Positions 9,010-17,019 of a DNA stretch of 64,000 nucleotides are shown in pieces. Within the stretch, counting starts at the first letter, position 1, and every line of letters begins with the position of its first letter. Location: assembly GCA_964244725.1 (NCBI GenBank), contig CAXTJQ010000004.1:158747-222746 (forward strand), given 5' to 3'. The notes under the pieces were generated by a model. The model had not been told where the DNA came from. It was given only the letters and a program-made list of their open reading frames with translations, and searched no databases. A program made the translations under genes and the position numbers. The DNA comes from Kumtagia sp964244725 (lineage in GTDB: Bacteria > Pseudomonadota > Alphaproteobacteria > Rhizobiales > Rhizobiaceae).

Positions 9010-9747
9010 TCATATCATCGCCATGCCGCCATTGACGTGGATCGTCTGCCCGGTGACGTAGCTCGCCTCGTGCGAGGCGAGGAACACGACGGCGGCGGCG
9101 ACCTCGGCCGACGTTCCCATGCGCTTGCCGGGGATCGCGGCCAGGATCGCCTCCTTCTGCCGGTCGTTCAGCTTGCCGGTCATGGCGGATTCGATGAAGC
9201 CGGGCGCGACGCAATTGACCGTCACGTTGCGGCTCGCGATCTCTTGCGCCAGCGATTTGGAGAAACCGATCATGCCGGCCTTGGAGGCGCAGTAATTGGC
9301 CTGGCCGGGGTTGCCGGTGACCGCGACGACCGAGGCGATGTTGACGATGCGGCCATTGCGGCGGCGCATCATCGGATGGGTGAGTTCCCGGGTCAGGCGG
9401 AACGTCGCGCCGAGATTGACCTCGAGCACGGCGTCCCAGTCGGCATCCGACATGCGCACGAACAGGCCATCCCTGGTGACGCCGGCATTGTTGACCAGGA
9501 TGTCGACGCCGCCGAGATCGGCTTCGGCTTTCTGGCCCAGCGCCTTGACCGCCGCGCGGTCCGACAGGTCGGCGGGAAACACAGCGGCCCGTTCGCCGAG
9601 TTCGGCGGCGAGCGCCTCCAGCTTGTCGACGCGTGTCCCGTGCAGGCCGACCGTCGCGCCCTGCGCGTGCAGCGCCCTGGCGATCGCTTCGCCGATGCCC
9701 CCGGTCGCCCCGGTGACCAGCGCCTTGCGGCCCGTCAGTTCGAACAT
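9010..9747 (-). CDS. fabG: 3-oxoacyl-ACP reductase
   Basis: FabG reduces 3-oxoacyl-ACP to 3-hydroxyacyl-ACP with NADPH. The 245-aa short-chain dehydrogenase has the cofactor motif TGATGGIGEA (residues 12-21), the NNAG motif (86-89), and catalytic Ser139, Tyr152 and Lys156 (YCASK). The C-terminus YVTGQTIHVNGGMAMI is typical of FabG rather than of other SDRs. It lies 28 bases downstream of fabD on the same strand, giving the order fabD-fabG-acpP-fabF. Confidence 0.97.
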   Translation of the reverse strand: MFELTGRKALVTGATGGIGEAIARALHAQGATVGLHGTRVDKLEALAAELGERAAVFPADLSDRAAVKALGQKAEADLGGVDILVNNAGVTRDGLFVRMSDADWDAVLEVNLGATFRLTRELTHPMMRRRNGRIVNIASVVAVTGNPGQANYCASKAGMIGFSKSLAQEIASRNVTVNCVAPGFIESAMTGKLNDRQKEAILAAIPGKRMGTSAEVAAAVVFLASHEASYVTGQTIHVNGGMAMI

Positions 9748-9775
9748 GGCGATCCTCCCTTGCTTCTCTGTTTTG

Positions 9776-10729
9776 TCAGTCGGCCGCGCGGTTCAGCGCG
9801 GCGAGAGCCGTCTCGATCTCGGCGGGCGTTCCGACGCTGACGGCCGCCAGATCGCGGTCGATCCGGCGCGCGAGGCCCGACAGGACCTTGCCAGCCCCGA
9901 CCTCGACAAGCGTCGTCACGCCGTTCGCAACGAACCATTCGACGGCCTCGCGCCAGCGCACCCGGCCGGTCACCTGCTCGACGAGGCGGCGCGCGATCTC
10001 GTCCGGATCGGTCAGCGGCCTGGCCAGAACATTCGATACGACCGGCACGCAGGGCGGATTCCTGGCGACGCCGGCCAGCGCCTCGCGCATCGCATCGGCG
10101 GCCGGCGCCATCAGCGCCGAATGGAACGGCGCGGAGACCGTCAGCATCAAGGCGCGCCTGGCGCCCTTTTCGGTGCAGAGCCGCGCGGCCCGCTCGACGG
10201 CCGCCCTGGCGCCCGAAATCACCAGCTGGCCGCCGCCATTGTCGTTGGCGATCTGGCAGACGGAGTTTTGGCCCGCCTCGGCGCAGGCGGCCTCGACTTC
10301 GGCCTCGCCGAGGCCGATGATCGCCGCCATCGCCCCCTCGCCGACCGGGACCGACTGCTGCATCGCAGCGCCGCGAATGCGCAGCAGCCGCGCCGTATCG
10401 CCGATCGAAAACATGCCGGCCGCCGCCAGCGCCGAATATTCGCCCAACGAATGACCGGCGACATAGGCGACATCGCTCGCCAGGGAGACGCCGCGCGATT
10501 CGAGCACCCGCACGACGGCCAGAGACACCGCCATCAGCGCCGGTTGCGCATTGGCCGTGAGCGTCAACCGGTCTTCCGGCCCATCCCACATGATCGCCGA
10601 AAGCTTCTCTCCCAACGCCTCGTCGACCTCGTCGAAGACGGCGCGCGCCTGCGGAAAGACGTCCGCGAGGTCACGGCCCATGCCCACCGCCTGGCTGCCT
10701 TGTCCGGGAAAGATCATCGCGATGGTCAT
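9776..10729 (-). CDS. fabD: Malonyl-CoA:ACP transacylase
   Basis: FabD moves malonyl groups from CoA to ACP and so supplies the elongation units for FabF. The 317-aa protein starts with MTIAMIFPGQGSQAVGMG, has the nucleophile in GHSLGEYSA (Ser93), and the later active-site histidine in SAPFHSALM. Length and motifs are normal. It is the first gene of the fabD-fabG-acpP-fabF run. In related genomes it lies divergent to rpsF; here a phosphoglycerol transferase gene and a TA remnant separate the two. Confidence 0.97.
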   Translation of the reverse strand: MTIAMIFPGQGSQAVGMGRDLADVFPQARAVFDEVDEALGEKLSAIMWDGPEDRLTLTANAQPALMAVSLAVVRVLESRGVSLASDVAYVAGHSLGEYSALAAAGMFSIGDTARLLRIRGAAMQQSVPVGEGAMAAIIGLGEAEVEAACAEAGQNSVCQIANDNGGGQLVISGARAAVERAARLCTEKGARRALMLTVSAPFHSALMAPAADAMREALAGVARNPPCVPVVSNVLARPLTDPDEIARRLVEQVTGRVRWREAVEWFVANGVTTLVEVGAGKVLSGLARRIDRDLAAVSVGTPAEIETALAALNRAAD

Positions 10730-10969
10730 GGCGTTCTCCGGCCGCTGCCGCTGTCGCGGCCCGTGTCGCGCGCGCCAGCCGTTCCGTCAAGCGAAACGCG
10801 GCTCTCCGATCGGACGGATCCGCGGTCGGGAATCCCCTGCGAAAGGTCCGCTATGCGCAATTCGGCCACAGGCCCGCGAATTTTATGACGATCGCATGAC
10901 ATTTGCGTGACAGGTCGTTGAACCCGCGCGAGATTTGCGCATTAGCTTGCGCCGAGAAACGCGTGTCGG

Positions 10970-12895
10970 GTGGGGACGGGGTTGCGTAGACAGTCGAGAA
11001 GGCGCCCCGGGCGGAACACCGACATCGATGCCCGTCATTTCTGGTGGCATGTGGCGCGCGTTTCGGGCTCGGTGTTCGTTACACTTGTGGTTTCGAGCTT
11101 CTTGGTCTTCTCGGTCGAACTGATCGTGCGCGGCTCGTTCGAGCAGACGCTGCTGTTCTTCCAGCAGCCGTTCAAGCCGAGCTGGACGACGATCGTCCTG
11201 TTCGCGCTGCTGATCATGTTCTTCGACGCGGTGCTCGGGCGCGCCTACCATGCGCTGCTGCTGATCGCGCCGGTGGCGTTTCTCCTCGCCTTCGTCGGCC
11301 ACCAGAAGGCGTTCTACCTGGGAGATCCTCTGTATCCGACCGATTTCCTCTATGCGCGCCAGATCGTCGAGCTCATGCCGCTGCTGGTCCGGCAGCGGCC
11401 GATCACGGCGATCGCGTCCGCCGCGGCGATCGTGGCGGCGATCGCATTCCTGGTTTCGACGTGGCGATTCTGGCGGCGGCGCACGCGGCCCCTGTCGTTC
11501 AAGGAGCGCGGCGCGCGGCTCGCGGTCGCCCTGCCGGCGCTGATCTTCTTCGGCTCGATCATGGACTACGCCACCTTTTCGTGGGCGCGCGACCGTCTGC
11601 AGATCATCCCGATGATGTGGGACCAGAAGGAGAACTACAACAGCAACGGTTTCGCCATCGCCTTCGCGCTCAACGTGCCGATGGCCAAGGTCGGCGCGCC
11701 GCCGGGCTATTCCGAAGACGCCATGAAGGCGATCCTGGCAAAGCCGGCCGCGCCGGTATCCGCGCCGGAGGAAAAACCCGACATCATCATGGTGATGAGC
11801 GAATCGTTCTGGGACCCGACGCTGCTGCCCAACGTCAGCATCGAGCCGGACCCGATCCCGACCGTACACGCGGTCTCGACGGGCACGATGTTCTCGCCCG
11901 AATTCGGCGGGATGACGGCCAATGTGGAATTCGAGGCGCTGACCGGCTTCTCGAACGCCTTCCTGCCCTATGGAAGCATTCCCTACCAGCAGTACATCCG
12001 CGCGCCGACCCCGTCGCTGGCGAAATTTCTGAAGACGCAAGGGTACGTGACCGCCGCGTTCCATCCTTTCGCCGGCTGGTTCTGGAACCGCGCGCCGGTT
12101 TACAAGGATTTCGGCTTCGACCGTTTCCTGTCGGAGGAGTCGCTGCCCTATCTGGCGAAGCGTGGCCCGCTGGCCTCGGACGCCGCGCTGACCGACGTGA
12201 TCATCGAGGAGGCCGACGCGACCAGCGCCCCGTTCTTCTATTTCGCCGTAACGCTGCAGGGCCACGGCCCCTACGAGACGCACCGCTATCCCTCCTCGCC
12301 GTTCGCAATAAAGAGCGGCATGACGCGCGAAACGCAGGATTCGCTGATGTCCTACACGGTGGGCGCCGGCGACGCCGACACGAGCCTGGCGCGGCTGATC
12401 GACTGGGCGGCCAAGCGCGAGCGGGCGACCATCATCGCGTTTTTCGGCGACCACCTGCCGCCGCTCGGCAACGTCTATACCGAAACGAAATTCATGAAGG
12501 ACATCGTCGCGGATCGCAAAGCGCCGGCCGCGCAGCTCGCGCAGGACCACCAGACGCCGCTCGTGCTATGGTCGAACCGGGGCGGAGCCGTGGAGGGCGT
12601 CGGCTCGATCAGCCCGGCCTTCCTGCCGATGTATCTGATGCGGACCGCCGGCTTCAGCCATCCCTATTTCACGGGTTTTCTCGGCGCGGTGCACGATCGG
12701 TTCACGACCGTCGACCGCAACATGCTGATCCGCGCCGACGGCTCCTCGCAGGCGGACTGGTCGCGCGACAAGGCAATCGACCCCGCGATCCGCGATTTCC
12801 ACTATCTGCAATACGACATGATGTTCGGGAAGCGATTCGGCGAGAAGACTTTTTTTCCGGCGCTCGAACCGCCGGCGCCCGCCTTGCCGAGTTGA
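10970..12895 (+). CDS. LtaS/OpgB-type phosphoglycerol (or alkaline phosphatase superfamily) transferase, CgmB-like
   Basis: This membrane protein of about 641 aa belongs to the LTA synthase/OpgB branch of the alkaline phosphatase superfamily. Four or five membrane helices occupy the N-terminal part (about residues 30-200), followed by a periplasmic sulfatase-like domain. Catalytic motifs are intact: Glu278 in MSESFW, the nucleophilic Thr316 in FGGMTANVEFE, and Asp494-His495 in FFGDHLPP. In Gram-negatives such enzymes transfer phosphoglycerol or phosphoethanolamine to periplasmic glucans or lipids; the closest rhizobial precedent I know is CgmB, which adds phosphoglycerol to cyclic beta-glucans. 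The substrate here is inferred. Only the GTG at 10970 offers a sensible start. The gene stands alone between fabD and rpsF. Confidence 0.8.
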   Translation: MGTGLRRQSRRRPGRNTDIDARHFWWHVARVSGSVFVTLVVSSFLVFSVELIVRGSFEQTLLFFQQPFKPSWTTIVLFALLIMFFDAVLGRAYHALLLIAPVAFLLAFVGHQKAFYLGDPLYPTDFLYARQIVELMPLLVRQRPITAIASAAAIVAAIAFLVSTWRFWRRRTRPLSFKERGARLAVALPALIFFGSIMDYATFSWARDRLQIIPMMWDQKENYNSNGFAIAFALNVPMAKVGAPPGYSEDAMKAILAKPAAPVSAPEEKPDIIMVMSESFWDPTLLPNVSIEPDPIPTVHAVSTGTMFSPEFGGMTANVEFEALTGFSNAFLPYGSIPYQQYIRAPTPSLAKFLKTQGYVTAAFHPFAGWFWNRAPVYKDFGFDRFLSEESLPYLAKRGPLASDAALTDVIIEEADATSAPFFYFAVTLQGHGPYETHRYPSSPFAIKSGMTRETQDSLMSYTVGAGDADTSLARLIDWAAKRERATIIAFFGDHLPPLGNVYTETKFMKDIVADRKAPAAQLAQDHQTPLVLWSNRGGAVEGVGSISPAFLPMYLMRTAGFSHPYFTGFLGAVHDRFTTVDRNMLIRADGSSQADWSRDKAIDPAIRDFHYLQYDMMFGKRFGEKTFFPALEPPAPALPS

Positions 12896-13078
12896 CTTCT
12901 GGTTTCGCCAATATTCATCAAGATTAAAAGTAGTCTTTTCGTCCGATTTTCCAATGCTCGAATCCAACCGGCTCATCTATGAGCCGATCGTCGGTAGACA
13001 TTCAAGGACCTGTTGTCAACGAGCGGTTTTTTGATCTTTGGCAAGCTGTCGTGGCGGGAACAATTGAAGTGATGTCGG

Positions 13079-13384
13079 CTATCCCGTCTGCGATTGGGGT
13101 TTAGCCGTCAGATCGATACCGAGCGCCTTCATAACGGCGAGGGTCGTCTTCAATGTCGGATTGCCGTTCTCGCTGAACGAGCGATACAATTGCTCGCGTG
13201 ACAGGCCCGTTTCGGCCGCGATCTGCGTCATGCCCTTCGCGCGCGCCGCGACGCCCAGCGCATGGGCGACATAGCCTGCGTCCTCGGAAGCGAACGCTTC
13301 GGCCATGAAAGCCGCAATGGCCTCATACGAAGTCAGCCCCTCGGCAGGGTCGAAGGCAGTCAGCTTCTCGACCATGTCATTCAC
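13079..13384 (-). CDS. HigA-like antitoxin (HTH, TIGR02684-type addiction module antidote)
   Basis: A 101-aa helix-turn-helix protein: ALGVAARAKGMTQIAAETGLSREQLYRSFS forms the HTH and NPTLKTTLAVMKALGIDL the usual end. This is the layout of the antitoxin partner of HigB/RelE toxins that are encoded just upstream. The GTG at 13384 gives MNDMVEKL; an ATG at 13375 is an alternative. Its start overlaps the 3' end of a toxin reading frame that is broken at its 5' side, so the antitoxin now seems to lack a working toxin. Expression is uncertain, because the promoter of such operons lies upstream of the toxin. Confidence 0.8.
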   Translation of the reverse strand: MNDMVEKLTAFDPAEGLTSYEAIAAFMAEAFASEDAGYVAHALGVAARAKGMTQIAAETGLSREQLYRSFSENGNPTLKTTLAVMKALGIDLTAKPQSQTG

Positions 13385-13595
13385 TCCATTCTCTCGCCAG
13401 ACGCTTCGCCACCTTGATGTCCCCGGCCTGAGTGCTCTTGTCGCCGCCGCACAACAGGACGATCACGGTATTTCCTCGGCGCTGAAAATAGACGCGGTAG
13501 CCTGGTCCAAAGTGGATGCGAAGTTCGCTTATGCCCACTCCCACCGGCTGCATATCGCCTGTATGGGCGTAGGCAAGACGGTCGATCCTCGCAAA
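13377..13595 (-). pseudogene. Truncated HigB/RelE-type toxin remnant
   Basis: Reading the minus strand from 13595 to the TGA at 13377-13379 gives the C-terminal two thirds of a TIGR02683-type toxin. Recognisable pieces are ARIDRLAYAHTGD, VGVGISELRIHFGPGYRVYF and VIVLLCGGDKSTQAGDIKVA. A TAG (13596-13598) stops this frame just upstream. The expected first 30 or so codons are in no upstream frame, so this is a 5' deletion and not a simple frameshift. An ATG at 13553 could still give a 58-aa fragment. The 3' end overlaps the antitoxin start, as in intact modules. Confidence 0.75.
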
Positions 13596-13720
13596 CTACG
13601 AATGTCAAACGTCAGGCGGGTCATGATCCTCCATTCAGACATCCGGTGGTCCAAGCGGACAACCTATGTGCCACCTCATCCGGACAACTCACCCGCTTAC
13701 GACAAATCCCGAACGCGCGC

Positions 13721-13748
13721 TTGCGTCCATAACCCAATCCTGTATACA
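13721..13748 (+). promoter_or_regulatory. Probable promoter of rpsF operon
   Basis: TTGCGT (13721-13726) and TATACA (13743-13748) are separated by 16 bases and lie about 200 bases before rpsF. They fit a housekeeping-sigma -35/-10 pair for this strongly expressed operon. This was read by eye only. Confidence 0.4.
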
Positions 13749-13947
13749 GCGCGCTTCTGCCGGTCCGGCTGGGGGCTGGACGGAGGGCCGGAGGTGCAAA
13801 CCTCCGCCAGAAGACCTGAAGCGTCTTCGGCCTCCCGTGTCTCCGCTCTCGACTGTTTATGCTCCTTTCTTCCCCCCATCGGGTCGAACAGGTTGCAGAG
13901 GCTTAGCCGCCGAACCGGGCAGGTATCGAAGAAAGGCAAAGATACTA
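13749..13947 (+). promoter_or_regulatory. Structured leader of rpsF-rpsR mRNA
   Basis: About 200 untranslated bases precede rpsF. Two perfect stem-loops are visible: CGGAGG-TGCAAA-CCTCCG (13789-13806) and GAAGAC-N7-GTCTTC (13810-13828). In other bacteria the S6:S18 complex binds its own mRNA leader through a CCG-containing element and represses translation. A CCGCCGAACCGGG stretch lies close to the gene (about 13908-13920), but I cannot verify the consensus fold by eye. The start is placed where the predicted promoter ends. Confidence 0.35.
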
Positions 13948-14451
13948 ATGGCTCTCTACGAACACGTGTTCCTTGCCCGGCAGGACCTCTCTCAGCAGCA
14001 GGTCGACGCTCTTGTGGACCACTACAAGGGCGTGATCTCCGCGAATGGCGGCAGCGTCGGCCGGGTCGAGAACTGGGGACTGAAGTCCCTCACCTACCGG
14101 GTCAACAAGAACCGGAAGGCCTACTACACGCTCATGGACCTGACCTGCCCTCCGGCGGCGCTCAAGGAAATGGAGCGCCAGCAGGGCCTGTCGGAAGACA
14201 TTTTGCGCTTCCTGACCATCAAGGTCGACGCGCATGAGGAAGGTCCGTCGGCGATGCTGCAGAAACGCGAAGAGCGCAGCGAACGCGGCGGCTTCGGCGA
14301 CCGCGACCGCGGCGACCGTCCGCAGCGTTCGTTCGGCGACCGCGACCGCGGCGACCGCGGCGACCGGCCGCCGCGCAGCTTCGGCGGCGACCGCGAGGGC
14401 GGCGACCGGCCGCCGCGTCCGCCGCGCAGCTTTGAAGGGGGTGCAGAATAA
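13948..14451 (+). CDS. rpsF: 30S ribosomal protein S6
   Basis: S6 binds S18 on the platform of the small ribosomal subunit. The 167-aa protein starts at the ATG at 13948 (MALYEHVFLARQDLS), preceded by AAAGGCAAAG. The S6 fold covers about residues 1-95 (NWGLKSLTYRVNKNRKAYY, LRFLTIKVD). After that comes a tail of about 65 residues rich in repeated RGDR, DRDRGDR and PPRSF units. Such Arg/Gly/Asp-rich extensions are seen on S6 in Hyphomicrobiales and may bind RNA; that role is inferred. The stop TAA shares one base with the rpsR start. Confidence 0.97.
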   Translation: MALYEHVFLARQDLSQQQVDALVDHYKGVISANGGSVGRVENWGLKSLTYRVNKNRKAYYTLMDLTCPPAALKEMERQQGLSEDILRFLTIKVDAHEEGPSAMLQKREERSERGGFGDRDRGDRPQRSFGDRDRGDRGDRPPRSFGGDREGGDRPPRPPRSFEGGAE

Positions 14452-14699
14452 TGGTCGACATCAATCAGATCCCGACCCGGCGTCCGTTCCACCGCCGCCG
14501 CAAGACATGCCCATTCTCCGGCGCCAACGCCCCGAAGATCGACTACAAGGACGTGCGCCTCCTTCAGCGCTACATTTCCGAGCGCGGCAAGATCGTGCCG
14601 TCGCGCATCACCGCCGTCAGCCAGAAGAAGCAGCGCCTGCTCGCCCAGGCGATCAAGCGCGCGCGCTTCCTCGGCCTGCTGCCGTATCTGGTGCGCTGA
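14451..14699 (+). CDS. rpsR: 30S ribosomal protein S18
   Basis: S18 is the S6 partner on the 30S platform. The 82-aa basic protein has the diagnostic KTCPFSGANAPKIDYKDV and the RYISERGKIVPSRITAV and RLLAQAIKRARFLGLLPY blocks. Its ATG overlaps the rpsF stop by one base, so translation is coupled. A strong 9-bp hairpin with a TTCG loop (14706-14727) lies immediately after the stop. Confidence 0.98.
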   Translation: MVDINQIPTRRPFHRRRKTCPFSGANAPKIDYKDVRLLQRYISERGKIVPSRITAVSQKKQRLLAQAIKRARFLGLLPYLVR

Positions 14700-14705
14700 A
14701 CCCGA

Positions 14706-14727
14706 AGCGGGCGGTTCGCCGCCCGCT
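14706..14727 (+). promoter_or_regulatory. Intercistronic hairpin after rpsR
   Basis: AGCGGGCGG-TTCG-CCGCCCGCT is a perfect 9-bp stem with a stable UUCG tetraloop, seven bases after the rpsR stop. No T-run follows, so it is not a typical intrinsic terminator. It may stabilise the upstream mRNA end or attenuate readthrough into rplI. The other 170 bases before rplI hold nothing recognisable. Confidence 0.45.
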
Positions 14728-14898
14728 GCGCCTTGCCGCCGGGACGGCCTCGAACATTCCCGAGTTGGGGCGGTCCGCCGCCTCTAACTGCCCGACGCGG
14801 GCAGGACAGCGACCGGGGCGATGCCGTCATCGCCCGTGCTTCCTGGCCGTTCCGATTCGAAGCCGCGTCGAGCGGCGCAACGACCAAGGATCATAGCC

Positions 14899-15468
14899 AT
14901 GGATGTCATTCTCCTCGAACGCATTTCCCGCCTCGGCCAGATGGGCGACACCGTCAGGGTCAAGGACGGGTTCGCGCGCAATTTCCTGCTGCCGAAGGGC
15001 AAGGCCCTGCGCGCCAACGAGAACAACAAGAAGAAGTTCGAAGGCCAGCGCGCGCAGCTCGAAACCCGCAACCTCGAGCGTAGATCCGAAGCCGAGACCG
15101 TCTCCAAGGATCTCGACGGCAAGAGCTTCATCGTCGTGCGCTCGGCGGGCGAATCCGGCCAGCTCTACGGTTCCGTGTCGACCCGCGACATCGCCGAGCT
15201 GCTGACCGCCGAAGGGTTCACCGTCGGCCGCAACCAGGTCGAACTCAACCAGCCGATCAAGGAAATCGGCCTGACCAACGTCGCCATCGCGCTGCATCCC
15301 GAAGTCGAGGTCACGATCACGCTCAACATCGCGCGGTCGGCCGACGAGGCCGAACGCCAGGCCAAGGGCGAGACGCTCACGACCGCCGAGGCGATCTACG
15401 GCGAGGACATCAACGAGAACGCACGGCCGGATACTTTCTTCGATCCCGCCGACGAAGACGAAGAATAG
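14899..15468 (+). CDS. rplI: 50S ribosomal protein L9
   Basis: L9 binds 23S rRNA near the L1 stalk and helps maintain the reading frame. The 189-aa protein begins MDVILLERISRLGQMGD and has the VKDGFARNFLLPKGKALRAN N-domain signature. A long linking helix and the C-domain (LYGSVSTRDIAELL, VELNQPIKEIGL) follow. The acidic tail beyond about residue 160 (ending DPADEDEE) is an extension common in alphaproteobacteria. I chose the ATG at 14899 for family fit over upstream in-frame starts. It ends the ribosomal unit, and a clear terminator follows. Confidence 0.97.
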   Translation: MDVILLERISRLGQMGDTVRVKDGFARNFLLPKGKALRANENNKKKFEGQRAQLETRNLERRSEAETVSKDLDGKSFIVVRSAGESGQLYGSVSTRDIAELLTAEGFTVGRNQVELNQPIKEIGLTNVAIALHPEVEVTITLNIARSADEAERQAKGETLTTAEAIYGEDINENARPDTFFDPADEDEE

Positions 15469-15490
15469 TCGCCGTCCCGCGATTGGCTAA

Positions 15491-15520
15491 AAACGGCCCG
15501 GTCGCTCCGGGCCGTTTATA
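15491..15520 (+). terminator. Intrinsic terminator after rplI
   Basis: AAACGGCCCGG-TCGCT-CCGGGCCGTTT is a perfect 11-bp G+C-rich stem (15491-15517) ending in a TTT/TAT run, 23 bases past the rplI stop. It is the clearest intrinsic terminator in the window. The A-rich left arm means it could also work for transcripts from the right. Confidence 0.85.
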
Positions 15521-15658
15521 TCATTCTGTCATTTGAGGGTCGCTGGCCCCATCGGCCGTCGACATTTTAGTCCAAAAGGAACTTCACGGCCCGCGTCGAT
15601 TTGAAGCATGATGGGGCAACCAGCCTGACCCAGTTCTGTAGCCTGCGGAGTTGCAGTC

Positions 15659-16957
15659 ATGAACATCATGCTCAAGCGGATCATGGACGGCCTCGTCAAA
15701 ACCGGCGATCTGACCGTTACCGGTCCCAAAGGGTCGACGCATCGTTTCGGCGACGGCAGCGGCGACCCGGTTCACGTTCACATCAAGACGTCGCATGCCG
15801 AGCGGACGATCAGCTTCGATCCGATGCTCGCTTTCCCGGAGGCCTTCATGGAGGGCGAGGTCGACCTGGTCGAAGGCGACGTACTGGGGCTCCTGCATAT
15901 CGTCTATCGCAACACCGGACCGTCCGGAAACATCGAAGCGGCGTGGACGCGCGCGGTCGAGGGCCTGCGGATCGCGTTCCGGCGCCTGCAGCAGGTCAAC
16001 ACCGCCGCCCGGTCGCGCCGCAACGTCCAGCGGCACTACGATTTGTCGGGCGAGATGTACAAACTCTTCCTCGATGCCGACATGCAGTATTCCTGCGCCT
16101 ATTTCGAACAACCCGAAATGACCCTTGAAGACGCACAGATCGCCAAGAAGCGGCACGTAGCCGCCAAGCTGAGGCTCAGGCCGGGCCAGTCGGTCCTCGA
16201 CATCGGCTCGGGCTGGGGCGGCCTCGGCATCTACCTGGCCAAGCAGTTCGAGGCGGAGGTGCTCGGCGTAACGCTTTCTAGAGAGCAGCATGCCGTGTCC
16301 ACGGAAAGGGCGCGGCGGGAGGGCGTGGAAAACCAGGCGCATTTCGAAATGCGCGACTATCGCGACCTCGGCGAACGTTTCGACAGGATCGTCTCGGTCG
16401 GCATGTTCGAGCATGTCGGCGTCAACCATTACAGAACGTTCTTCGACAAGGCCGCGACGCTGCTCAAGCCGGACGGCGTGATGGTGCTGCACTCGATCGG
16501 CCGCTCCGGCCCGCCGACCGCCACCAGCGCCTTCATCCGCAAGCACATATTTCCCGGCGGCTATATCCCCGCGCTGTCGGAGGTGATGCCGGCGATCGAA
16601 AAGGCCGGCCTTATGGTCGCCGACATCGAAATCCTGCGTCTGCACTATGCCGAGACGCTTCGGCAGTGGCGCGAGCGGTTCATGGCCAACCGCGAAAAGG
16701 CCAAGGCGATCTACGACGAGCGCTTCTGCAGGATGTGGGAATTCTACCTCGCAGGGTCCGAGGCGGCGTTCCGGTGGCAGGACCTCATGGTGTTCCAGAT
16801 CCAGCTGACGCGAAAGAACGACACGCTGCCGCTGACGCGCGGCTACATCGAAAAGTGTGAGAAGGCGCTAGCGATGCACGCGATGGGCCACCAGCCGATG
16901 GCGCGGCCGCTCGCAAAACCGAAGCGCAGGTCGAAAAGAGTCGCCGATCGCGATTGA
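15659..16957 (+). CDS. cfa: Cyclopropane-fatty-acyl-phospholipid synthase family protein
   Basis: CFA synthases transfer a methylene group from SAM to cis double bonds of membrane phospholipids, a stress and stationary-phase modification. The 432-aa protein has an N-terminal lipid-binding domain (about 1-130). The SAM-binding methyltransferase domain has the glycine loop VLDIGSGWGGLGIYLA (about residue 181), SVGMFEHVG, and FIRKHIFPGGYIPALSE. All are strong CFA markers. The ATG at 15659 begins MNIMLKRIMDGLV. The stop overlaps a possible start of ynfA. Related SAM-dependent lipid methyltransferases cannot be excluded. Confidence 0.92.
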   Translation: MNIMLKRIMDGLVKTGDLTVTGPKGSTHRFGDGSGDPVHVHIKTSHAERTISFDPMLAFPEAFMEGEVDLVEGDVLGLLHIVYRNTGPSGNIEAAWTRAVEGLRIAFRRLQQVNTAARSRRNVQRHYDLSGEMYKLFLDADMQYSCAYFEQPEMTLEDAQIAKKRHVAAKLRLRPGQSVLDIGSGWGGLGIYLAKQFEAEVLGVTLSREQHAVSTERARREGVENQAHFEMRDYRDLGERFDRIVSVGMFEHVGVNHYRTFFDKAATLLKPDGVMVLHSIGRSGPPTATSAFIRKHIFPGGYIPALSEVMPAIEKAGLMVADIEILRLHYAETLRQWRERFMANREKAKAIYDERFCRMWEFYLAGSEAAFRWQDLMVFQIQLTRKNDTLPLTRGYIEKCEKALAMHAMGHQPMARPLAKPKRRSKRVADRD

Positions 16958-17019
16958 CGGCGGCCGCTGAATCCGAATTCGTGGGCCCGATCCAGGGCGC
17001 ACGGTTTCGCGAGGCAGAC

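Noticed and set aside
10883..12550. 555-aa minus-strand open frame
   Set aside because: Antisense to the phosphoglycerol transferase, whose catalytic motifs are clear on the plus strand. The frame is rich in Arg/His/Gln without domain structure.
12969..12986. CGGCTCAT-CT-ATGAGCCG as a terminator
   Set aside because: The stem is perfect but no T-run follows on either strand, so intrinsic termination is not supported.
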